64,000 nucleotides of DNA from Pacificitalea manganoxidans (GCF_002504165.1 NZ_CP021404.1:868001-932000); one strand, 5' to 3'. Counted from the stretch's first letter, positions 26,488 through 35,780 are shown. Made by a program: numbers and translations. Notes: generated by a model from the letters alone, not told the origin.

Positions 26488-26892
26488 ATGGAGAGCAAGT
26501 TGATCCTTGAGATCCTGATTGCCATCTGCCTCGTTATCGGGGCGCTGTTCGGGCTCGTCGGCTCATGGGGGCTGGTGAAGCTGCCCGATACCATGACCCG
26601 CCTCCATGCCCCGACCAAAGCGACGACGCTGGGTGTCGGCGGCGTGCTGATCGCGTCGATGATCTATTTCTGGGGCTTTGAGGGGCATGCCAGCTTCCAT
26701 GAGCTGATGATCACGATCTTCCTGTTCCTGACGGCGCCGATCACCGCGAACTTCATTGCCAAGGCCTATATCCACCGCCATGTCACCCCGCCCGAACTGC
26801 CGGCGACGGGGACGGACGCGAACTGGGCCGGGTTCGATCTGGATGAGGAACCGGACCTGACCCCCGACGACAAGATCAAGCGCCTGCTCTGA
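26488..26892 (+). CDS. mrpG: Mrp antiporter subunit G
   Basis: 134 residues. Three membrane helices carry the family blocks GALFGLVGSWGLVKLPDTMTRLHAPTKATTLGVGG and FLFLTAPITANFIAKAYIHR. A short acidic cytoplasmic tail follows. It is the last gene of the mrp operon, 12 bases after mrpF, and is convergent with the AI-2E family gene. Confidence 0.93.
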   Translation: MESKLILEILIAICLVIGALFGLVGSWGLVKLPDTMTRLHAPTKATTLGVGGVLIASMIYFWGFEGHASFHELMITIFLFLTAPITANFIAKAYIHRHVTPPELPATGTDANWAGFDLDEEPDLTPDDKIKRLL

Positions 26893-27023
26893 CCGCTGGC
26901 GCCGGGGCAGGGCCACGACTTGGCCTGACCTTGGCCCGAGCGCTGCCATCGGCGGTGCCGCGCACATCCCGATCCGATCTAGAAGGTGACCGCCCCCAAC
27001 CGCCCCAGTGACGGGGCGACGGG

Positions 27024-28103
27024 TCAGACCCGGCCGTTATTCGACAGCAGGATCGCGACCGGGCGGGTGAACTCCATCGTGCTCAGCACCGACAGCAGGA
27101 TCACGGTCAGCGGAATCGCCAGCACCGCGCCGGAGAACCCCCAGAGCGCATACCACCCGGCCAGCGAGATCAGCACCACCAGCGGGCTTAGATTGACCCG
27201 CTGCCCGATCATCCGTGGTTCGACGAACGACCCGACGATGACCTGCAGGATGGTCAGAACCACCAGCGTCGTCGCCGCCACCCGGATCGAGCCGCTCTGC
27301 GCCAGTGCCATCACCACCGGGAACGACACGGCGGCAAAGCTGCCCAGATAGGGAATGTAGTTCAGCACCCCGATCACGATGGCCCAGAACCCGGCAAGCT
27401 CGATCCCCAGAACGACCAGTGCGGCATAGGAAATGATGCCAAGGATCAGGTTCACCACCGTTTTGATCGCCAGAAACCCGCCGATCCGCTGGTTGATATC
27501 GCCGGTGACGCGCAGCGCCTGCTCCACATCACGGCTGTCGCCGAGGGCGGTGTGCAGCTTGCCCACGAAATTCGCGTATTCGGCCAGCACGAACGCCGTA
27601 TAGAGGAAAATCAGGAGCACCAGCCCGCCGAGGCTGCCCAAGGCACCCAGAAACGACCGCGCGATGGCTTGGGGGTTGAATTGCGACAGCAGCGCGCGGC
27701 TCAGCCCGCCGTCCCAATACTGGTCCAGCCCGAACCGCGCATCCACCCGGTCCAGCAGCAGCGAAATGTTGACCTGATAGTCGGGCAAGCGCCCGATCAG
27801 CGCCTCGACATTGATGCGGACCTGCACGACCAGCACCGCCACCGCGATCAGGAACGCGGCCAGCACGACGACATGGCGCGACCATAGCGGCGTGCGCCCG
27901 ATGATCGGCAAGCGCCCCAGCCAGTCCACCACCTGCACCAGAACGAACGCGGCCACCACCGCATAGGCCAGCGGCACCAGCACTTCCTGGCCCAGATAGA
28001 TCATCCATGTGATCAGGAAGAACAGGCTGATCGCAAGGAACGCGGTCAGCAGGTGTTTCAGGTGGGTGTCTCTGTCCACGGTCGGTATCGGTCCGGCTGC
28101 CAT
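27024..28103 (-). CDS. AI-2E family transporter (PerM/YdiK-like)
   Basis: 359-residue membrane protein with about eight helices. A paired N-terminal hairpin is followed by a helical periplasmic/cytoplasmic segment, then the conserved C-terminal region FWAIVIGVLNYIPYLGS and PRMIGQRVNLSPLVVLISLAGWYALWGFSGAVLAIPLT, which is diagnostic. Family members export signalling molecules or act as Na+/H+ antiporters, so the substrate is open. Given the adjacent Mrp operon, a cation role is possible but unproved. Confidence 0.9.
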   Translation of the reverse strand: MAAGPIPTVDRDTHLKHLLTAFLAISLFFLITWMIYLGQEVLVPLAYAVVAAFVLVQVVDWLGRLPIIGRTPLWSRHVVVLAAFLIAVAVLVVQVRINVEALIGRLPDYQVNISLLLDRVDARFGLDQYWDGGLSRALLSQFNPQAIARSFLGALGSLGGLVLLIFLYTAFVLAEYANFVGKLHTALGDSRDVEQALRVTGDINQRIGGFLAIKTVVNLILGIISYAALVVLGIELAGFWAIVIGVLNYIPYLGSFAAVSFPVVMALAQSGSIRVAATTLVVLTILQVIVGSFVEPRMIGQRVNLSPLVVLISLAGWYALWGFSGAVLAIPLTVILLSVLSTMEFTRPVAILLSNNGRV

Positions 28104-28213
28104 GCGTTCTGGGGCTCGGGGCGATCAGATCCTCCGCCGCCCTTGTTTTGCGATAGTGTCAGGTCAGCCCCGCGGGCACAAACGGATTGCGGCCGGGGCA
28201 GGGGCCAAGGGCG

Positions 28214-28274
28214 CGTGCGGGGTGCGGGGCGCCGGGCACCGCCCGGCGTCTGTCCCATCTGCCCGCCCCGCACG
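28214..28274. other. Nested GC hairpin downstream of the MarR gene
   Basis: An inner perfect 8-bp stem (CGCCGGGC at 28230-28237, GCCCGGCG at 28241-28248, 3-base loop) sits inside an outer 9-bp stem (CGTGCGGGG at 28214-28222, CCCCGCACG at 28266-28274). It begins just past the MarR stop on the minus strand. It lacks a U-tract, so it may act as a transcript 3' end or stabiliser rather than a classical terminator. Confidence 0.45.
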
Positions 28275-28278
28275 GCAC

Positions 28279-29010
28279 TTAGTCCAGCGCTGCGGGCTCG
28301 CGCACCGTAACGCCGACATCGCGCAGCCGACCGATCAGCTTGTCGGTTTCCAGCCCCAGCCATTCGGCGGAGCCGGGTGTGGCGCGCGGGCTGGCATCCG
28401 ACCATGAACTGAACCGCGCCAATAGCGGCACGAACAAAGCCAGTTCCTCGGCGCTCCAGCCATTCAGGAAATCGCACAGCAGCAGGAACTTATAGGTGCG
28501 CACGGCCTCCACGATGGCGGTGCCGGTGTCGCTGAGCTTCAGCACCGCGCGGCGGGCATCGACCTGACTGACGTCGCGCTTGACGTAGCCTGCTTCGATT
28601 GCGGCGCTGACCATGCGGCTGGCACGACTGGGATCGATGCCCAGACGCTCCGCCACCGATCCGACGGTGGTCTCGGCTTGCTCGGAGCGGCCAAATTCAT
28701 TCGACGGCGCCCAGATCGAGATCAGCACGTCGAGCATGGGCATTTCGATGGCAAGACCCAGCTCCGCGATGGCCCGGCGACCCAGTTCCCGTTTGTCCAC
28801 CTTGCGCCGCCATGCCTGCAGGATGGCGTCGAGTTCAAGCGCGGCATCGGCGATATCGGCGGCGATGCCGGCGCGGGCGAGCTTGTCATTCAGCAATGTG
28901 CGATCACGCGAGGGGATGGCGGTGGTCCTTTCCGTCGAGGCCGCCCCGGCGGGACGGTCATGGCAATCCGCCGCGCAGCGCGCGCGCCGGGGGATGGTTT
29001 CACTTGACAT
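28279..29010 (-). CDS. MarR family transcriptional regulator
   Basis: 243 residues if the ATG at 29010 is used. Helical dimerisation segments flank a winged helix (about 115-175: TTVGSVAERLGIDPSRASRMVSAAIEAGYVKRDVSQVDARRAVLKLSDTG), the classical MarR recognition helix and DxR wing. It is divergent from a DHA2 exporter and shares with it a 37-bp palindrome that overlaps this start. It is therefore probably an autorepressor and repressor of the pump, released by a toxic or phenolic ligand. The start is uncertain because the ATG lies inside the operator. Confidence 0.85.
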   Translation of the reverse strand: MSSETIPRRARCAADCHDRPAGAASTERTTAIPSRDRTLLNDKLARAGIAADIADAALELDAILQAWRRKVDKRELGRRAIAELGLAIEMPMLDVLISIWAPSNEFGRSEQAETTVGSVAERLGIDPSRASRMVSAAIEAGYVKRDVSQVDARRAVLKLSDTGTAIVEAVRTYKFLLLCDFLNGWSAEELALFVPLLARFSSWSDASPRATPGSAEWLGLETDKLIGRLRDVGVTVREPAALD

Positions 29011-29040
29011 ATATATGCTCACGGCACATATATCGGTCAA
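29004..29040. promoter_or_regulatory. Symmetric MarR operator with divergent promoters
   Basis: The 37-bp palindrome has half-site TTGAC-N2-ATATATG (29004-29017), a 9-base centre, and CATATAT-N2-GTCAA (29027-29040). Every specified base matches its partner. On each strand TTGAC reads as a -35 with CATATA 17 bases further on as a -10, so one dimeric repressor could block both divergent promoters. Only the symmetry is seen; the function is inferred. Confidence 0.7.
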
Positions 29041-29109
29041 TTCCAGAATATGCTGTTGATGCGCCGCCGGGAAGGCCCCGCCGCGCATCTTGCCCGTGTC
29101 CGAGGTCTC

Positions 29110-30876
29110 ATGTCACAAAAATCCGCAACTTCCGGGCGTGATGCCGCGATGCAGGCCCCGCGCCCGCCCGCCCCAGCCGAAGTCAACCACGTGGCCCCCG
29201 TGCCCCCCGCCCCGAAAGCGCCGTCTGGCCGTGGCGCGGATCTCGCCACCGTCACCCCGCGGGCCGAGCAATCGGCGATGGTGGTGCTGTCGGCTGCCGC
29301 CGCCGTGCTGCTGCTGGCCTCGCTCGGGCAGACCATCGTCACCACCGCTATGCCGGTGATCGCCGCCGATCTGGGCGGGCTCGACCATATCACATGGATC
29401 ATCACCGCCTATCTGCTGGCCTCGACCATCAGCGCGCCGATCTTTGGCAAGCTGGGCGACCTGTTCGGGCGCAAGATCGTGATGCAGGGCGGTATTCTCG
29501 TCTTTCTCACCGGGTCCGTGCTGGGCGGGATCGCGCCCGACATGACCACGCTGGTGATCGCGCGCGGCGTGCAGGGTCTGGGCGGCGGCGGGCTGATCGT
29601 GGCCGCGATGGCCGTGGTGGCCGATGTCGTGCCCGCCCGCGACCGGGGCAAGGCGCAAGGCCTGATGGGCGGCGTTTTCGGTGTCTCGACCGTGGTTGGG
29701 CCGCTGCTGGGCGGGTTCCTTGTCGATCAATTCAGCTGGCACACGATCTTTTTCGTCAACCTGCCCGTGGGCGCGGCGGCGATGACCGTTCTGGGGGTCG
29801 CGCTAAGCCGCAAGCCCCGCGATCCCGGTGCAGCCCGGCCCAGCGTCGATTATCTGGGCGCGGCGCTTCTCGCGACGGTGCTGGGGACGATCGTGCTGAT
29901 CGCCAATCTCGGCGGCTCGACGCTGGCATGGGGCGATCCCGCACTACTGGGTCTGTTCGCGCTGCTTGCCGGGGCGCTGGTCAGCTTTGTGCTGGTCGAG
30001 CGCCGCGCGCCGGAGCCGATCTTGCCGATGGACCTGTTCCGCAACAACGCCTTTCTGACCGTCAACACCACCGGCCTGCTGGTCGGCACCGCGATGTTCG
30101 GGGCGATCGCCTTCGTGCCGCTTTATCTGCAAATGGTGCGGGGCATCAGCCCGGCGCAGTCCGGCATGTTCCTTGTGCCGATGATGGGCGGGCTAATCCT
30201 GACCTCGATGGGCGCGGGGCGTCTGATGGCGCGGACCGGTCATTACAAATGGTATCCGGTGATTTCGACCGCGATCCTTGCCTGTGGCATGGCGCTGCTG
30301 TCGACACTGACGCCCACCACGCCGCTGGCGCTGGTCGTCGTCTATATGGTCACCGTCGGCATCGGGATCGGCCCGGTGATGAGCATCGGCGTCGTCGCGA
30401 TCCAGAACGCGCTGCCGGTGCGGCTGCTGGGCGTCGGGACGGCCAGCGCCAATATGTTCCGGCTGATCGGCGGCGCGACGGGCACCTCGGCATTCGGGGC
30501 GATCTTTGGTTCCGCGCTGGCGATCAATCTGGGCGGGGATCTGGCCCGTGCGCTGGGTGCCGAGGATGGTGTGCGCAGCCTCTCGGCCGCGGCCATCGCC
30601 GCGCTGGAGCCCGCGCAGCAGACCTTGGTGCTTCAGGGCTTTGCGGATGCGCTGTCGCCGATTTTCCTGACCGGGGCCGGGCTTGCCGCGCTGGCCTGCC
30701 TCGCGTCGAGCCTGCTGCGGGAATTGCCGCTGGCGACGGAGCTACCGGGCCGCAGCGCGCCCGAGGCCAAACCCACGGCGGAGCCCGCAGTGACGCGGAC
30801 CGCCCCGTCCCGCGCCTCGGCGCCACAGGGCGGGGGTGGCATGGCGCTGCCTGCGGCCTCCGCGCCGCATCGGTGA
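29110..30876 (+). CDS. MFS transporter, DHA2 (EmrB/QacA) drug exporter
   Basis: 588 residues with 14 predicted helices. A polar Pro/Ala-rich N-terminal region of about 55 residues precedes the first helix. Family motifs are TTAMPVIAADLGG, the A-like GKLGDLFGRKIVMQGG loop, RGVQGLGGGGLIVAAMAVVADVVPARDRGKAQGLMG, motif C GVFGVSTVVGPLLGG, and FFVNLPVG. It is a proton-driven multidrug or small-molecule exporter. ATG at 29110 is favoured (GAGG just upstream). A Pro/Ala/Thr-rich C-terminal tail of about 50 residues is unusual. It is likely controlled by the divergent MarR protein. Confidence 0.92.
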   Translation: MSQKSATSGRDAAMQAPRPPAPAEVNHVAPVPPAPKAPSGRGADLATVTPRAEQSAMVVLSAAAAVLLLASLGQTIVTTAMPVIAADLGGLDHITWIITAYLLASTISAPIFGKLGDLFGRKIVMQGGILVFLTGSVLGGIAPDMTTLVIARGVQGLGGGGLIVAAMAVVADVVPARDRGKAQGLMGGVFGVSTVVGPLLGGFLVDQFSWHTIFFVNLPVGAAAMTVLGVALSRKPRDPGAARPSVDYLGAALLATVLGTIVLIANLGGSTLAWGDPALLGLFALLAGALVSFVLVERRAPEPILPMDLFRNNAFLTVNTTGLLVGTAMFGAIAFVPLYLQMVRGISPAQSGMFLVPMMGGLILTSMGAGRLMARTGHYKWYPVISTAILACGMALLSTLTPTTPLALVVVYMVTVGIGIGPVMSIGVVAIQNALPVRLLGVGTASANMFRLIGGATGTSAFGAIFGSALAINLGGDLARALGAEDGVRSLSAAAIAALEPAQQTLVLQGFADALSPIFLTGAGLAALACLASSLLRELPLATELPGRSAPEAKPTAEPAVTRTAPSRASAPQGGGGMALPAASAPHR

Positions 30877-31126
30877 TCCTGCCGCCGGAATTCGTGTCCC
30901 GACCTGATCTGCCGACCCGCAACGCGCCCCTGCCGCGTGGCGGGTTTATCGTGTCAGGGGGGCGGGGGGATCGGCAGCGCGCCGCGTCCGGCGTATCCGG
31001 GGCGGAGTTTCGGGTTGCGTCGCGCCGCGCGCCATGCCGATCTGGGCGGGACCGATCCCGCGCCGGGCAGGGCCATCTGCCGCCGCATGCGCGAGATCAC
31101 CGCACTGACCAGAACGGAGCCCCGCC

Positions 31127-32626
31127 ATGTCCTACCAACCGATCCTCGCCGCCAGCGGCTTTGCCTCGAATGAGACCACCGGCGGCACGTTGCGCGTGAC
31201 CACCCCGGTCGATGGCTCCGAGATCGCAATGCTGCCCGAACATGACCGGGCCGCCGCCGATAAGGCGATCCTGCAGGCTCAGGAGGCCTTTCGCGTGTGG
31301 CGCGAGGTGCCCGCGCCGCGCCGGGGGGAATTGGTCCGCCTGCTGGGTGAGGAACTGCGCGCGGAGAAGGAAAGCCTCGGTCGGCTGGTGACGCTCGAAT
31401 GCGGCAAGATCTACCAAGAGGGGCTGGGCGAGGTGCAGGAGATGATCGACATCTGCGACTTCGCGGTCGGTCTGTCGCGGCAGCTCTACGGGCTGACCAT
31501 CGCGTCGGAGCGTCCGGGCCACGCGATGCGCGAGACATGGCACCCGATGGGGCCTTGCGCGATCATCACCGCGTTCAACTTCCCCGTCGCGCCGTGGGCG
31601 TGGAACGCGGCGCTGGCGCTGGTCTGCGGCAATCCGATCATCGCCAAGCCATCGGAGAAGGCACCGCTGTCGCTGCTTGCCGTGCAGAAGATCTGCGACC
31701 GCGCGCTGGAACGGTTCGGCGACGCGCCCGAGGGGCTAATCCAGACACTGGTCGGCGGGCGTGACTTGGGCGAGGCGCTGGCCGCGTCCGATCAGGTGCC
31801 AATCGTGTCGGCCACCGGTTCCGTACCCATGGGTAAGGTCGTGGCACAGGTGGTGGCCGGACGGCTGGGGCGCTCGATCCTTGAACTGGGCGGGAATAAT
31901 GCAATGATCGTCGGGCCTTCGGCCGATCTGGACATGGCGCTGCGGGCGATTGTGTTTTCTGCCGTGGGCACGGCAGGGCAGCGCTGCACCTCGCTGCGGC
32001 GGCTGATCGTGCATGCGGATGTCTATGACGCGCTGGTGCCAAAGCTGGTGGAGGTCTATCGCGGGCTGCCCATCGGCGATCCGCTGGCCGAGGGCACGCT
32101 GGTCGGGCCGCTGATCGACACCGCCGCGCGGGATGCGATGGCGGCGGCGCTGACCCGCGCCACATCCGAAGGCGGCACGGTTCATGGTGGCGGCGCGGCG
32201 CTGACCGACAGCCACCCCGACGCGGCCTATGTCCACCCCGCTATCGTCGAGATGCCGGAGCAAAGCGATGTGGTGCACGAAGAAACCTTCGCGCCGATCC
32301 TGTATGTCATGCGCTATACCGAGATCGAGGACGCCATCGCAATGCAGAACGCGGTGCCGCAGGGGCTGAGTTCGTGCATCTTCTCCACCGATCTGCGCGA
32401 AACCGAACGGTTTCTGGCGGCGGGCGGCTCCGATTGCGGCATCGCCAACGTCAATATCGGGCCGTCGGGCGCGGAGATCGGCGGCGCGTTCGGCGGGGAG
32501 AAGGACACCGGCGGCGGGCGCGAAAGCGGCTCGGACGCGTGGAAAGGCTACATGCGCCGGCAGACCGCCACGGTGAACTGGTCGACCGCCTTGCCGCTGG
32601 CGCAAGGGATCAGGTTCGACATCTGA
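31127..32626 (+). CDS. amaB: Aldehyde dehydrogenase, ALDH7/AmaB-like (aminoadipate semialdehyde)
   Basis: 499 residues. NAD(P)-dependent aldehyde oxidation. The catalytic Cys287 is in GTAGQRCTSLRR and general base Glu253 in ILELGGNNAMI; the cofactor segment is AFNFPVAPWAWNAALALVCGNPIIAKPSEKAPL. These and the conserved GAEIGGAFGGEKDTGGGRESGSDAWKGYMRR C-terminus are characteristic of the ALDH7 group acting on 2-aminoadipate 6-semialdehyde. The next gene, an FAD oxidase, overlaps the stop by one base. That matches the amaB-amaA pair for pipecolate/lysine breakdown known from pseudomonads. Substrate assignment is inferred from family and context. Confidence 0.87.
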   Translation: MSYQPILAASGFASNETTGGTLRVTTPVDGSEIAMLPEHDRAAADKAILQAQEAFRVWREVPAPRRGELVRLLGEELRAEKESLGRLVTLECGKIYQEGLGEVQEMIDICDFAVGLSRQLYGLTIASERPGHAMRETWHPMGPCAIITAFNFPVAPWAWNAALALVCGNPIIAKPSEKAPLSLLAVQKICDRALERFGDAPEGLIQTLVGGRDLGEALAASDQVPIVSATGSVPMGKVVAQVVAGRLGRSILELGGNNAMIVGPSADLDMALRAIVFSAVGTAGQRCTSLRRLIVHADVYDALVPKLVEVYRGLPIGDPLAEGTLVGPLIDTAARDAMAAALTRATSEGGTVHGGGAALTDSHPDAAYVHPAIVEMPEQSDVVHEETFAPILYVMRYTEIEDAIAMQNAVPQGLSSCIFSTDLRETERFLAAGGSDCGIANVNIGPSGAEIGGAFGGEKDTGGGRESGSDAWKGYMRRQTATVNWSTALPLAQGIRFDI

Positions 32627-33924
32627 TGCGCCCGGACGGGGGCGGGAGCGGCAGCGCGGCGGACCCGGAGGGCAGGCTCTGGGCCGATACCGCGCCATAT
32701 TGGCCGCCCTGCGCCCCGTTGGAGCAGGACAGCACGGCGGATGTTCTGGTGATCGGCGCGGGCTATACCGGTCTGTCGGCGGCGCTGCATCTGGCGCAGT
32801 CGGGCGTGCGCGTCACGGTGCTGGAGGCACGGCGCGTCGGCCATGGCGGCTCGGGGCGCAATGTGGGGCTGGTCAATTCCGGGCTTTGGACCGCGCCGGA
32901 CAGTCTGAACGACACGCTTGGCGCGGCACGGGGCGAGGCGCTGACCGCCGCGCTCGCCGCTGCGCCCGATCTGGTATTCGATCTGATCGCGCAGCACGGC
33001 ATCGCCTGCGAGGCGCGCCGTGACGGCACCATGCATCTGGCCCATGCGGCCCGCGCGCTGCCCGCGCTGGACACCCGCGCCGCGCAGCTGGCCCGGCGGG
33101 GCACCCCGGTGGAGATACTGGACCGCGCGGAACTGGCCGCGCGGCTGGGCAGTGACCGCTATGCTGGGGCCTTGCGCGATCCGCGAGCCGGGACGGTGCA
33201 GCCGATGGGCTATGCGCGGGGGCTGGCGCGCGCGGCGCAGGCGGCGGGGGCCGTGATCCATGAGACCAGCCCCGCGCAGACGATCACGCATCAAGCCGGG
33301 CTGTGGCAGGCGCAGACCGACCGCGCCACCATCCGGGCCGCGCGGCTGATCCGCGCCACCAATGCCTATCCCACGGGGAGCGGGGCAGGGGCGCAGCCGG
33401 GCCATGCGCCGCTGCATTGGGTGCAGGCCGCCACCGCGCCGCTGCCGTCTGCGTGGCGCGCGCGGATATTGCCCGGCGGCGAAGGGTGTTGGGACACCGC
33501 GCTGGCCATGCATTCCCTGCGCAGCGATGCGGCGGGGCGGCTGATACTGGGCGGGGTGGGCAACCCGACCCGTCCGCCTTCGTCCGCGTTCTGCCGGGCG
33601 TGGATTCGCGCCTATGCCCGCAGGCTGTGGCCCGATCTGGACCTGCCGCCCATCACCCATCTGTGGGTCGGAAGGATCGCGCTGACCGGCGATCACCTGC
33701 CACGGGTGGAGGATCTGGGCGCGGGCGGCATTTCGATCCACGGCTATGGCGGTCGCGGGATCGGGCCGGGCACGGTGTTTGGCCGGGCCGCCGCGCGCTG
33801 GGCGCTGGGGCAGGCGGATGCGTTTCCGCTGCCCATCACCCCGCCGCGCGGGGCGGCGTTCGCAGGCTTGCGCGGCTGGGGCTATGACCTCGGCGCGGCG
33901 GCGATGCGGGTCATTGGTCGCTAG
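32626..33924 (+). CDS. amaA: FAD-dependent oxidoreductase (DAO family), possible L-pipecolate oxidase
   Basis: 432 residues. The N-terminal dinucleotide-binding fold is DVLVIGAGYTGLSAALHLAQSG followed by VTVLEARRVGHGGSGRNVGLVNSGLW. The C-terminal ISIHGYGGRGIGPGTVFGRAAARWALG segment closes the FAD site. It is a membrane-associated or cytoplasmic amine/amino-acid oxidase. The start overlaps the stop of the ALDH7 gene, which strongly links the two. With that partner, oxidation of L-pipecolate to piperideine-6-carboxylate is plausible, but other cyclic amines or amino acids are possible. Confidence 0.82.
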   Translation: MRPDGGGSGSAADPEGRLWADTAPYWPPCAPLEQDSTADVLVIGAGYTGLSAALHLAQSGVRVTVLEARRVGHGGSGRNVGLVNSGLWTAPDSLNDTLGAARGEALTAALAAAPDLVFDLIAQHGIACEARRDGTMHLAHAARALPALDTRAAQLARRGTPVEILDRAELAARLGSDRYAGALRDPRAGTVQPMGYARGLARAAQAAGAVIHETSPAQTITHQAGLWQAQTDRATIRAARLIRATNAYPTGSGAGAQPGHAPLHWVQAATAPLPSAWRARILPGGEGCWDTALAMHSLRSDAAGRLILGGVGNPTRPPSSAFCRAWIRAYARRLWPDLDLPPITHLWVGRIALTGDHLPRVEDLGAGGISIHGYGGRGIGPGTVFGRAAARWALGQADAFPLPITPPRGAAFAGLRGWGYDLGAAAMRVIGR

Positions 33925-33993
33925 GCCGCGTCCGCGTCACGGTGCGCCAGCCATCCCCTGCCGCCAGAGGTCTGCGGCAGGAGGCACGGCAGC

Positions 33994-35565
33994 TTAGTTG
34001 CTGCTTTCGCCCTCTGCCGCAGCGTCGGCGTCGGTCTCGCCCTCGGCGTCAGGCTGGGCGTCCGTGTCGGGGCTGGCCTCGGTGGTGGCGCTGCTCAGAA
34101 CACCGTTTTCCCAATCGCCGGTCGCAACCTCGCCCCCTGCATAGGTCATCGTGCCTTCACCCTGACGCTTCCCTTCGGCAAAGGTGCCTTGGTAGACATC
34201 GCCATTGGCATAGGTCGCGACGCCCTCGCCGTGGATTTCGCCATCCTTCCAGCCACCGGTATAGGTGAAGCCGTCGGGCATGATGATGGTGCCCTGACCT
34301 TCGCGTTCGCCATCGGCAAAGCCGCCCTCATAGACGGTGCCATCGGCATAGGTCGCTTTGCCCTGACCGGAGCGCATGCCGTTTTCCCACGCGCCTTCGT
34401 AAATATAGCCATCGGGGAAGGTCATCTTGCCCTGACCGTGGTTCTTGGCCTCTTTGAAGCCGCCCTCGTAGATCAGGCCGTTGGCGTAGCGGGCGATGCC
34501 TTCGCCCTCGATCACGCCAGCGACCCAGTCGCCGGCATAGGTGGAGCCATCGGGATAGGTGATGGTGCCTGCGCCATTAGCAAGGTCATCGGCAAACTCG
34601 CCCTCATAAACCGACCCGTCGGGATAGGTGACGCGGCCCTGGCCCTCGATCCGGCCCTCGACCCATGAGCCGGTATAGGCGTAGCCATCGGTGCCGGTGA
34701 AGCTGCCTTCGCCGTGGCGCTGGTCATCCTCGAAACTGCCGTCATAGACATCGCCATTGGCATAGGTGACCGTGCCCTTGCCCTGCCGACGCCCATCGAC
34801 AAGCAGCCCTTCGTAGACATCGCCATTGGGCTGGGTCAGCGTGCCCAGACCGTTGATTTGGCCGTTTTTCCACGCGCCATCGTAGATCAGCCCGTCGGGC
34901 ATGGTCAGCACGCCCTGACCGGAGCGTTCGCCCCGGCTCAGGTTGCCTTCGTAGATCGCGCCGTCGGGATAGGTGATGCGGCCCTTGCCCTCCTTCACGC
35001 CAGACACCCATTGGCCGGTATAGACATAGCCATTGGGGGAGCGCATCGTGCCCTCGCCGTCATGCAGCGCGTTGGTGAATCCGCCTTCGTAGCGCACGCC
35101 GTTGGCGTAGTTGGCGATGCCCTCGCCGGTCATTTCGCCCGCGACCCAATCGCCTTCATAGGTGCCGCCATCGGCAAAGGTGATCTTGCCGGTGCCGTCG
35201 GGTTTGCCCTTGGCGAACTGGCCCTCATAGACCGATCCGTCGGGGAAGCGCGCGGTGCCGGTGCCGAGGATTTCGCCTTCGACCCAGTCGCCGGTATATT
35301 CGTAGCCATTGGGCAGGGTGTAGGTGCCCTGACCGTGTTGCAGCCCGTTTTTGAAGGTGCCTTCATAGACGCCGCCATTATCGTATTGCTTGGTCTGCAC
35401 CTCCGCGGTCTGGGCGTGAGCGGCGGGGCCCGGCAGCGCCAGTGCCAGCGCGACGGCCAGCGGCGCGGCGACCCGCAACGCGCGAAACGGGCCCGTGCCG
35501 GGGGCGGCGCAGTGCGGGGTATCGCCGGTCGGGCGGGGCTGGCAAACGGATCGGAACGGGGTCAT
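33994..35565 (-). CDS. Exported MORN-repeat protein
   Basis: 523 residues. A signal peptide (about residues 24-52, ending AAHAQ) is followed by 18 clear MORN units plus one degenerate unit, each about 23 residues with the pattern Y-x-G-x-W/F-x-x-G-x-x-x-G-x-G. They cover most of residues 60-490. The C-terminal ~30 residues are Asp/Glu/Ala-rich. MORN arrays form elongated beta-hairpin stacks that bind proteins or lipids; bacterial exported forms are mostly uncharacterised. The start giving a proper signal peptide was preferred over an ATG 18 codons upstream. It is a single gene, divergent from nadE. Confidence 0.85.
   Translation of the reverse strand: MTPFRSVCQPRPTGDTPHCAAPGTGPFRALRVAAPLAVALALALPGPAAHAQTAEVQTKQYDNGGVYEGTFKNGLQHGQGTYTLPNGYEYTGDWVEGEILGTGTARFPDGSVYEGQFAKGKPDGTGKITFADGGTYEGDWVAGEMTGEGIANYANGVRYEGGFTNALHDGEGTMRSPNGYVYTGQWVSGVKEGKGRITYPDGAIYEGNLSRGERSGQGVLTMPDGLIYDGAWKNGQINGLGTLTQPNGDVYEGLLVDGRRQGKGTVTYANGDVYDGSFEDDQRHGEGSFTGTDGYAYTGSWVEGRIEGQGRVTYPDGSVYEGEFADDLANGAGTITYPDGSTYAGDWVAGVIEGEGIARYANGLIYEGGFKEAKNHGQGKMTFPDGYIYEGAWENGMRSGQGKATYADGTVYEGGFADGEREGQGTIIMPDGFTYTGGWKDGEIHGEGVATYANGDVYQGTFAEGKRQGEGTMTYAGGEVATGDWENGVLSSATTEASPDTDAQPDAEGETDADAAAEGESSN
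34080..35400 (-). repeat. 69-bp coding tandem repeat (MORN units)
   Basis: About 19 consecutive units of 69 bases encode the MORN repeats. Adjacent units share codons for DG-x-x-YEG-x-(W/F), but the copies have diverged, so this is an old protein-level repeat array rather than a fresh minisatellite. Confidence 0.8.
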
Positions 35566-35780
35566 GGCGGCTCGGTCTCTCCTCAATGCGCGGGGTCTTC
35601 TTCGGGGTCGTGCGGCCATGGGCCGACCACCTGCGCAGGCTCGCGCAGCTTATGGGAATGGCGGCAGGCGAACAAGTTGGGCCCACGGCTTTTTGAGCGC
35701 ATCGGCTTTCCCCCGCCCGACAATCTGCTAAACCGTTCGCCGATCCCGCCGGGGCATCCTCCGGCGCCGAGGAGCTGTCC

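Noticed and set aside
34080-35400. CRISPR or recent minisatellite
   Set aside because: The 69-bp units are diverged, continuous and coding for MORN repeats.
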